A stretch of 35,661 bases of DNA from Lachnospiraceae bacterium. GTDB lineage: Bacteria > Bacillota > Clostridia > Lachnospirales > Lachnospiraceae. The translations under genes were made by a program, and so were the position numbers. Where the stretch lies: assembly GCA_017539565.1 (NCBI GenBank), contig JAFYCS010000046.1:1-35661 (forward strand), read 5' to 3'. Shown in pieces: positions 17,049 through 24,128 of this stretch (positions within the stretch are counted from its first letter, which is position 1; each line of letters opens with the position of its first letter). Under the pieces are notes generated by a model. It was not told the DNA's origin. It searched no databases and worked only from the letters and a program-made list of their open reading frames with translations.

Positions 17049-18917
17049 ATGGCGGAAAACAGTAAAACGGTGGTTATGTGTACATCAAGGATCTTTGATC
17101 TGCAGAACCACGCATTTATCAAGAAACTGAATGAATCGCTTCATGCGGCCGGTATCAGGCTTCTGGTTTATGCGCTCAATACTGATATTTACTGGGAAGA
17201 AGACTCGGATATGACTGAGGCCTTTATCTTTGACCTGATCCCCATGTGGAAGGTGGACGCACTTCTCTTCATGGATGAAAAGGTTAAAAGTCATACCGTG
17301 GCAGAGCGTGTTATCGCCAGAGCAAAGCATTTCAATATTCCCGTGCTGGTGGCTGACGGTGAATACGATGGCTGCGTAAGCGTGCGTTTTGATTTTAAAA
17401 ACGGATTCGAACGTCTGGTACGTCACATCATAGAAGATCATCATGTTAAAAATCCCCATTTTATGGCCGGGATAAGGAACAACCCTTTTTCCGACGAGAG
17501 GATAGAGATATTTAAGAGGGTCATAGCCGAAAACGGTATAGAATATACCGATGATATGTTAAGCTATGGCGAATTCTGGGCTATCCCTGCCAGAAAAGCC
17601 ATGAATGAGGCTCTGGATAAAGGGATAAGACCTGATGCCGTGATCTGTGCAAATGACTTTATGGCTATAAATGTCATATCGGTGCTTAAGGAACGCGGCT
17701 TTAATGTGCCGGAAGATGTGCTGGTATCGGGCTTTGACGGGATAGATGAAGCCAGGATATGTGAACCGGATATAACAACCTGTGACTGCAATACCGTTGT
17801 GCTCGCAGCTCAGACTTCGGAGCTACTTATAAAGATGTTAGCCGGCGAAGAGACAGAGGACAGGTATTATGTTCTGCCGGAGCTGATAACCGGCAGGTCC
17901 TGCGGCTGCAATAATGCCGGCATAGAAGGAGTCAGGCTTCTTAATATCGTAAATGACCAGTCCTATCGTTATCAGGACGATATGAACGAGTTCTATGAGA
18001 TGACCATGCGTATGCAGATGAGCAAGACTCCTGATGAGATGGCATCCCAGATATACGGAAACAAATTAAGCGAGATGTTCTGCCTGGTCAATACCCAGTG
18101 CTTTGAACGCAGTGTAGACTATTTCAAGCGGGAACTGGATATGGAGAATATGCCTCCCATGTGTCTTTTATATGACTCAAAGGATCCCGGCGGGATCAGG
18201 GGTGTAGAGGGAGATGACATCATGGCAGTGGTCGAAGACAGGATGGGAACGGGATATCCGCTGATCTTTAACCTGCTGCATTATCTGAAAAAGCCCATGG
18301 GCTATGTATGTTTCTGCTTTGAATGCTATGATATATCCGAATATGCCAAGACTTCTTCCATAAGCAATTACTTAAGCCTTGGACTGGGCGGTTTTGTCAA
18401 CATGCGTTATCAGCAGTATCTGTTTGAAAAGCTTGAAGATACTTACAAGTACGATCATCTTACCGGCCTGTACAACAGGCAGGGATTTACCCATGCACTG
18501 GAAAAACTGAAAGAGAAACGTGCTGATGAGAAGCCGCCCATGGTAGTTATAATGGCGGATCTGGATGGTCTTAAATATATAAATGACTTCTTCGGACACG
18601 AAGACGGTGACAATGCGATAGCAGTCTGCGCAAAGGCGCTTAAGGACTCATGTCCTCCGGAAGCGCTGTGCCTGCGCTTCGGTGGTGATGAGATGCTGGC
18701 CTTCATCTGCGGTGAATGCGATCCCGTGGCCATCGTTAATTCCATAGCAGATAAGCTTGACGCATACAATGCATCATCGGGACGCGATTATACCGTAAGC
18801 GCCAGCTGCGGTGCGTATACTACCGTGCTCGATCATGACAGCGATATGGAAGATATGGTGCGCAGGGCTGACGAAGATATGTACAGGAATAAGAAAGCAA
18901 AGAAAAGACGTAACTGA
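17049..18917 (+). CDS. Sugar-binding (LacI/XylR-type) domain fused to GGDEF; predicted diguanylate cyclase
   Basis: This 622-residue cytoplasmic protein lacks signal peptide and membrane helices. Residues about 6-285 form a periplasmic-binding-protein-like type 1 domain as in LacI-family regulators (RPDAVICANDFMAINVISVL at 194-213, EDVLVSGFDGIDEARICEPD at 222-241, LITGRSCGC at 279-287), but no DNA-binding helix-turn-helix precedes it. A middle region (about 300-455) of unknown fold follows, then a GGDEF domain about 465-620 with DHLTGLYNRQGF, ADLDGLKYINDFFGH and the motif GGDEM (545-549). The last position is Met instead of Phe, and no RxxD inhibition site is present. Prediction: sugar or related ligand modulates c-di-GMP synthesis. 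It is first in the cassette, behind its promoter. Confidence 0.9.
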   Translation: MAENSKTVVMCTSRIFDLQNHAFIKKLNESLHAAGIRLLVYALNTDIYWEEDSDMTEAFIFDLIPMWKVDALLFMDEKVKSHTVAERVIARAKHFNIPVLVADGEYDGCVSVRFDFKNGFERLVRHIIEDHHVKNPHFMAGIRNNPFSDERIEIFKRVIAENGIEYTDDMLSYGEFWAIPARKAMNEALDKGIRPDAVICANDFMAINVISVLKERGFNVPEDVLVSGFDGIDEARICEPDITTCDCNTVVLAAQTSELLIKMLAGEETEDRYYVLPELITGRSCGCNNAGIEGVRLLNIVNDQSYRYQDDMNEFYEMTMRMQMSKTPDEMASQIYGNKLSEMFCLVNTQCFERSVDYFKRELDMENMPPMCLLYDSKDPGGIRGVEGDDIMAVVEDRMGTGYPLIFNLLHYLKKPMGYVCFCFECYDISEYAKTSSISNYLSLGLGGFVNMRYQQYLFEKLEDTYKYDHLTGLYNRQGFTHALEKLKEKRADEKPPMVVIMADLDGLKYINDFFGHEDGDNAIAVCAKALKDSCPPEALCLRFGGDEMLAFICGECDPVAIVNSIADKLDAYNASSGRDYTVSASCGAYTTVLDHDSDMEDMVRRADEDMYRNKKAKKRRN

Positions 18918-18932
18918 TGAAAGGAATAATGT

Positions 18933-20270
18933 ATGAAGCATATCCTAATTATTGATGATGACAAGATAAATATTGATTGTGCCAGGATGAGCTTGAGCAG
19001 ACAGTATAAGATAACCGGTACGATCTCGGGAAGGCAGGCGCTTCAGTATCTTGCCGGCAATATTCCGGATCTTATACTGCTGGATCTTAATATGCCGTTT
19101 ATGGACGGTTATGATGTAATGAAGAGTATAAAGGCGGATCCGCGTATCGCCGATATCCCCGTTGTATTCTTAAGTGCGGAGAAGGATGCGGTGACCGAAG
19201 GCCGCTGCCTGGAGCTGGGAGCGGTGGATTTTATACCCAAGCCTTTTGTGCCCAGTGTACTCTTAAGCCGTCTTGAAAAAATATTCCGCGGACTTGATCA
19301 GAGGCAGGAGCTTAAGAAGGAGCTGGACCAGATAAAGGACAAGTCACAGAGGGATGCTCTGACAGGCCTGTGGAACAGGGCTTATGTAGCGAAAAATGTC
19401 GAACAGCGTATAGCGAACGGCGGCAGCGGCGCACTGTTCATGCTGGATATGGATAACTTCAAGGCCATCAACGACAATTACGGACATGATGCGGGTGACA
19501 ATACTCTTAAGATGTTTGCGGACACTTTAAGAACCTACAGTAAAGACGGGGATATCCCCGCGCGTGTGGGTGGCGATGAGTTCGTAGCCTGGATCGACGG
19601 ATATGTTGATAAGGAGACACTGAGCCGCAGGGCCGGGGCTATCATCCAGGACCTGTGTAAGAAGCTTGAGGACTGCCGTTTTGAGACCAATTCATCGGTA
19701 TCCCTGGGTATAGCGATACTGCCTGCCGACGGGGACAACTTCACAGACCTGTATAATGCTGCAGATAAAGCGCTGTACTATGTTAAGCAGAACGGAAAAA
19801 ATTCCTACCACTTCTACAGTGATGAGATAAAGCAGGATGATAATGCAGGCGCAGCGGCCAGCATAGAATATATACATGAGGCCATGAGACGTGCCGACGG
19901 AAAGAAGGGTGCGTACATGCTTGACTATCATGGCTTTACTTACATCTATAATTTCTTATGCCGTTTATCGGCAAGAAACGAGTTTGTATCGCGGATGCTG
20001 CTCATAACCCTTACCCCCGAAGAGGGATATGTCCTTGAAGATGCCGAGATGAACCGGGTTGCCGACGTGCTGGACCAGGCACTGATATCAAGCCTGCGGC
20101 GTGGCGACGTGGCTGCCAACTATACCTCGAGACAGGTACTGGTACTGCTGCCCGGTACAGGTGAAGCGGAAACCCTTATGATAGCGGAACGTATCCGCCT
20201 TGAATATGAGAGCAGGCTTCCGGGCTGCGGGATCAAACTTCATATAAGCATGCATACGGACATTGAATAA
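18933..20270 (+). CDS. Response regulator: REC-GGDEF plus degenerate GGDEF-like C-terminus
   Basis: This 445-residue protein opens with a receiver (about 1-120; acidic DDD at 8-10, phospho-acceptor Asp51 in LLDLNMP, Lys in IPKPF). A GGDEF domain follows (about 138-297) with DALTGLWNRA, LDMDNFKAINDNYGH and a complete GGDEF at 213-217, so phosphorylation-controlled diguanylate cyclase activity is likely. Its inhibition-site arginine is replaced by Lys (K204xxD207). Residues about 310-445 look like a second, degraded GGDEF fold: TSRQV replaces the signature (398-402), yet R389xxD392 sits exactly at inhibition-site spacing, suggesting a c-di-GMP-binding regulatory domain. It starts 15 bases after the previous stop behind AAAGGAA. 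Confidence 0.92.
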   Translation: MKHILIIDDDKINIDCARMSLSRQYKITGTISGRQALQYLAGNIPDLILLDLNMPFMDGYDVMKSIKADPRIADIPVVFLSAEKDAVTEGRCLELGAVDFIPKPFVPSVLLSRLEKIFRGLDQRQELKKELDQIKDKSQRDALTGLWNRAYVAKNVEQRIANGGSGALFMLDMDNFKAINDNYGHDAGDNTLKMFADTLRTYSKDGDIPARVGGDEFVAWIDGYVDKETLSRRAGAIIQDLCKKLEDCRFETNSSVSLGIAILPADGDNFTDLYNAADKALYYVKQNGKNSYHFYSDEIKQDDNAGAAASIEYIHEAMRRADGKKGAYMLDYHGFTYIYNFLCRLSARNEFVSRMLLITLTPEEGYVLEDAEMNRVADVLDQALISSLRRGDVAANYTSRQVLVLLPGTGEAETLMIAERIRLEYESRLPGCGIKLHISMHTDIE

Positions 20271-20289
20271 GGGTGGTGAAGGAACAGGA

Positions 20290-21330
20290 ATGAGAGTTAA
20301 ACATTCTGCATGGATACTGATAGTAGATGATGATGTACAGAATCTTAAGGTGGCCAGCCGTATCCTGGATGAATACGGTGTCAGGGTCAGCTGTCTTACC
20401 AACGGCAGCGATGCGATAAAGTTTCTGATGTTCAATAAGCCCGACCTGGTATTGCTGGATGTGCATATGCCGGAGATGGATGGTTTTGATACTATGCAGG
20501 CAATGAAGGAAAGGCCGGAGATGGCGGATATCCCGGTGATCTTCCTTACTGCGGATGAAGACGGAGAGACTGAGACCCGCGGCTTCAGGGCCGGGGCAAG
20601 GGATTTCATCCGTAAGCCTTTCAATGCGGATGTGCTTACGCTCCGTACCTGGCACGCCATAGAGCTGGACCGTCTCCAGGAAAACCTGGCACAGGAAGTG
20701 GAGACTGCTTATCATGACCTGATGGATGAGAAGCGGAGGGGCGAGCGCCTTATCATGCAGCTGGTACGTACCATGTCCGGTGCCATAGATGCAAAGGACA
20801 GTTATACCAACGGTCATTCCAACAGGGTAGCGGAATATGCAAAGATGATAGCTAAGAGAGCCGGCTATGATGAGAGCTTTCAGGAAAAGATATTTATGAT
20901 GGGGATGCTGCACGATATAGGAAAGATAGGTGTGCGTGACGACATCCTTACCAAGCCGGGAAAACTTACCGAGGCCGAATATAAGAGGATACAGGAACAT
21001 CCGACCATAGGTGCGGGTATACTTAAGAATATAACGGAATATCCCGAGCTGGCTAACGGTGCACACTGGCATCATGAGCGTTATGACGGCAAGGGTTATC
21101 CCGACGGATTAAAGGGTGAGGAGATACCCGCTGAAGCGCGTATCATTGCCGTGGCGGATGCTTATGATGCAATGAGCTCCACCAGGAGTTACCGTGCAAA
21201 CCTGACACAGGCGGAAGTTCGCCGACGTGTGGAAGAAGCCTCCGGGACACAGTTCGATCCGCGTTTTGCGCAGATAATGCTCACATTGATAGACGAGGAT
21301 ACGGAATATAATATGAGGGAAACTGACTGA
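20290..21330 (+). CDS. Response regulator REC-HD-GYP, predicted c-di-GMP phosphodiesterase
   Basis: This 346-residue protein joins a receiver (about 6-125; DDD at 13-15, phospho-acceptor Asp57 in LLDVHMP, Lys109-Pro110) to an HD-GYP domain (about 155-340). The metal and signature residues look complete: HSNRVAEYA (176-184), HDIGKIG (208-214), EHP (236-238), HHERYDGKGYPDG (261-273) and ADAYDAM near 297. It should hydrolyse c-di-GMP under phosphorylation control and so opposes the two cyclases upstream. ATG 20290 with AAGGAA 5 bases upstream is preferred; the TTG at 20263 overlaps the previous gene and gives a longer, less typical N-terminus. Same operon as its neighbours. Confidence 0.95.
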   Translation: MRVKHSAWILIVDDDVQNLKVASRILDEYGVRVSCLTNGSDAIKFLMFNKPDLVLLDVHMPEMDGFDTMQAMKERPEMADIPVIFLTADEDGETETRGFRAGARDFIRKPFNADVLTLRTWHAIELDRLQENLAQEVETAYHDLMDEKRRGERLIMQLVRTMSGAIDAKDSYTNGHSNRVAEYAKMIAKRAGYDESFQEKIFMMGMLHDIGKIGVRDDILTKPGKLTEAEYKRIQEHPTIGAGILKNITEYPELANGAHWHHERYDGKGYPDGLKGEEIPAEARIIAVADAYDAMSSTRSYRANLTQAEVRRRVEEASGTQFDPRFAQIMLTLIDEDTEYNMRETD

Positions 21331-21347
21331 AAGGTCAGGGGGATTAA

Positions 21348-24125
21348 ATGGATATTAACAGTGTAGAATATAAGATCAATGAGAAGGGGATGATATTTCA
21401 TCTCGTGATCATTATGGTATACAGCTTCATGGCACTGGTGCTCAGTGCGGAAACAGTGCTCATGGGCTGGGAGCTGTGGACGATACCCGCGCTCATCACT
21501 TCAGTGATAGCAGTATGGTGGGTGTATGTTAAGCAGGCACTGACTGCCAAGGCCAGGCTCTATATCTATCTTATCATGATGCTGATCGCGCTTTTCTATT
21601 ATGGCATTCATGCCACTTCGTTATTTGATGTACCGCTTTTCCTTTTAATGGCGATGATGCTCTTTGTTCTGGTGGATGAGAATTTCATCATCTACTTTTT
21701 CTATGTGGATTACGTGCTGATAATAGGCTGGCACATACTGGTAACAAAAGCTATCAGCACCGAAGCGTTTACCGCCCTTGAATGGTCAAGGCTGGTAATG
21801 AACTTTGCGGTGATAGTGATAGCGGGGCTGGTGTTCCGTTATACCATACACAGCAGGAAACGTGACCGCCAGAACTATCTGGAAGTCATAGGCATAATGG
21901 AGGAGACCAACAAAAGAAGCGAAGATTTCCTCACCAATGTTTCCCATGAGCTGCGTACTCCCATAAATGCGGTTACGGGTATGACCGCCGTAATGCAGGA
22001 GGAAGAGGAGGATGAAAACAAGCGCAGGAATCTAAGCTCCGTACAGCGTGCGGGCAGAAGGCTCTCCGACCAGATAGGCGATATACTGGATTATACGGAG
22101 ATAGATACGGGCAGGCTTCAGATAAGCCGCTCCAATTATATGATAAGCTCGCTTGTTTACGATCTGGCGGCAGAGCTCGACTTTATGTGGCATGACAGCC
22201 CCTGTGAGCTGGTCATGAACATTGATCCCGGACTTCCGGCGGGGCTCATCGGTGATCCCGCAAAGATCTCAAAGATAATCAGACATCTGGCAGACAATGC
22301 ACTCAAGTTCACAAAAGAAGGCGGCGTATATGTAAAAGTATACGGCATGAAGCGTGATTACGGTATCAATCTGTGCATACAGGTCAAGGATACCGGTATA
22401 GGTATCAGCCGGCAGCAGCTGGAACATCTTACGGATAATTTCTATCAGGCAGATGCCGGCAGGGCAAGGCGTGTGGGCGGTATAGGCCTGGGTCTGGCCG
22501 TGGTTCAGGGACTTGTGATGAACATGGACGGATTCATGCATATAGAATCCGAAGAAGGCGTAGGTACTACGGTGCACGTCAGTATACCCCAGGGTATCAG
22601 CGATCCCGAACCCTGTATGAGTATCGATCATGCGGATGAGCTCTGTGTAGGATGCTTCCTCTATCCCGACAGATATACCGTACCCACAGTCCGTGATTAT
22701 TACAACGAGATGATAAGGGCGCTGGGGGACGGCCTGAATGTCAAAGTGCATTATTGTATCAGTGTGGAAGAATTACGTAAGGTAATGTCCCGGTACAAGC
22801 TGACCCATCTGTTTGTTGGACGTCCTGAATTTGAGGAGTGCCGCAACTTCCTTGCAGGTTATGACAAGTCCCTGCTGGTAGCAGTCAGCGCAGGCAGGGA
22901 AGACGAGCCGGTGGGAGATAAGAGTGTCAAGCTGTTAAAGAAGCCCGTCACGGTATTCTCCATACTGCAGATACTTAATGAACGAGATATCTTTAAGACC
23001 AAAGAAGAATCAAAACCTTACCTGCCCGGTATCCGTGCCCTCGTTGTGGATGATGACGGCATGAACCTTATCGTGGCCAGAGGTATCCTTGGCATGTACG
23101 GCATGAGTGTTGATACCGCAGGCGGCGGTGCGGAAGCTATAGATATGTGCGGGAATAATGAATACGATATCATATTCATGGACCATATGATGCCCGAGAT
23201 GGACGGTATCGAAGCTGCGCAGAAGATCAGGCAGATACTCAGGTCCGAATACCGCACAAAGATAGTGGCACTTACGGCAAACGCAGTGAGCGGCGCAAGG
23301 GAGATGTTCTTAAGCGAAGGCTTTGATGAATTCCTGGCCAAGCCCATAGAGCCGCTGATACTTGAGAGGATATTAAGAAAGCTGCTGCCGGTAACTGCCT
23401 TTGCACAGCGCCCGGGAGAGGAACCGGATAAGACTGAAGCAGCGGAGAAGAAGATGAGTGATGTATATGAGATAAAGACCGGGATAGGAAAGCCGGAGAA
23501 ACCTAAGGAAGAGGTAAAGGAAAAGAGCATAGCCGATAAGCTTAAGGATGCAGGCTTTGATACGGAGCAGGCCCTTGTATACTGCGGTAACGATGAGAGC
23601 TTTTACACCGATATGCTCAGGACCTTTGTTTCCGAAGCACCCGATAAGAAATCCAATCTGCAGAAATTCTATGATGCCGATGATATTGAGAATTACAGGA
23701 TAGCCGTCCATGCATTAAAGAGCGGTTCGCGTACCATAGGCGCCATGCAGCTTTCCGAGCAGGCCAGGGCCCTGGAAGAAGCCTCAAAGAACGGTGATAC
23801 GGATTATATCAAGAGCAATCATGATCTTTTAAATGTTACCTTTGACGGGACCACGGAGCTCATCGCTTCGGTGCTTCCTAATGTGCAGGTTAAGGCATCG
23901 TCTTCGGGAGAGACGGCAGAGGGCGACTGGGACCAGCTCATAGCTGAACTTAAGGAGGCCATAGACGGATTTGATTCCGATGCTGCATCTGAGATAATGG
24001 AGAAGGCCGGCAGCATGATGCATAACGGTACTGCCTGCAGTGATATACTGAATAAGGTCTTTTCGGCGCTGCGCGACTATGATTTCATAGCTGCAGGTGA
24101 AGCGCTTGAAGAGATCGGGGGTTGA
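21348..24125 (+). CDS. Membrane hybrid histidine kinase: kinase-pseudoREC-REC-HPt
   Basis: This 925-residue protein has about six N-terminal membrane helices (residues 15-165) with short loops, then a HisKA domain with phospho-acceptor His200 in SHELRTP and a HATPase domain (ADNALKFT 315-322, DTGIGI 348-353, GGIGLGLA 377-384). Residues about 430-548 resemble a receiver that has lost its acceptor Asp but keeps a Lys-Pro near 532. A normal receiver follows (563-682; DDD 568-570, Asp612 in FMDHMMP), then a Lys/Glu-rich linker and an HPt domain (about 730-820) with His788 in HALKSGS. All phosphorelay parts are therefore in one chain. It starts 17 bases after the HD-GYP gene; that regulator or the REC-GGDEF are plausible targets. 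Confidence 0.93.
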   Translation: MDINSVEYKINEKGMIFHLVIIMVYSFMALVLSAETVLMGWELWTIPALITSVIAVWWVYVKQALTAKARLYIYLIMMLIALFYYGIHATSLFDVPLFLLMAMMLFVLVDENFIIYFFYVDYVLIIGWHILVTKAISTEAFTALEWSRLVMNFAVIVIAGLVFRYTIHSRKRDRQNYLEVIGIMEETNKRSEDFLTNVSHELRTPINAVTGMTAVMQEEEEDENKRRNLSSVQRAGRRLSDQIGDILDYTEIDTGRLQISRSNYMISSLVYDLAAELDFMWHDSPCELVMNIDPGLPAGLIGDPAKISKIIRHLADNALKFTKEGGVYVKVYGMKRDYGINLCIQVKDTGIGISRQQLEHLTDNFYQADAGRARRVGGIGLGLAVVQGLVMNMDGFMHIESEEGVGTTVHVSIPQGISDPEPCMSIDHADELCVGCFLYPDRYTVPTVRDYYNEMIRALGDGLNVKVHYCISVEELRKVMSRYKLTHLFVGRPEFEECRNFLAGYDKSLLVAVSAGREDEPVGDKSVKLLKKPVTVFSILQILNERDIFKTKEESKPYLPGIRALVVDDDGMNLIVARGILGMYGMSVDTAGGGAEAIDMCGNNEYDIIFMDHMMPEMDGIEAAQKIRQILRSEYRTKIVALTANAVSGAREMFLSEGFDEFLAKPIEPLILERILRKLLPVTAFAQRPGEEPDKTEAAEKKMSDVYEIKTGIGKPEKPKEEVKEKSIADKLKDAGFDTEQALVYCGNDESFYTDMLRTFVSEAPDKKSNLQKFYDADDIENYRIAVHALKSGSRTIGAMQLSEQARALEEASKNGDTDYIKSNHDLLNVTFDGTTELIASVLPNVQVKASSSGETAEGDWDQLIAELKEAIDGFDSDAASEIMEKAGSMMHNGTACSDILNKVFSALRDYDFIAAGEALEEIGG

Positions 24126-24128
24126 TCT

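Noticed and set aside
20263-20289. TTG start for the REC-HD-GYP gene
   Set aside because: It overlaps the previous gene and adds an atypical N-terminus; ATG 20290 has AAGGAA at correct spacing.
20233-21075. Antisense open frame of 280 codons opposite the REC-HD-GYP gene
   Set aside because: The + strand has intact receiver and HD-GYP motifs; the antisense product is low in recognisable structure and is a by-product of codon bias.
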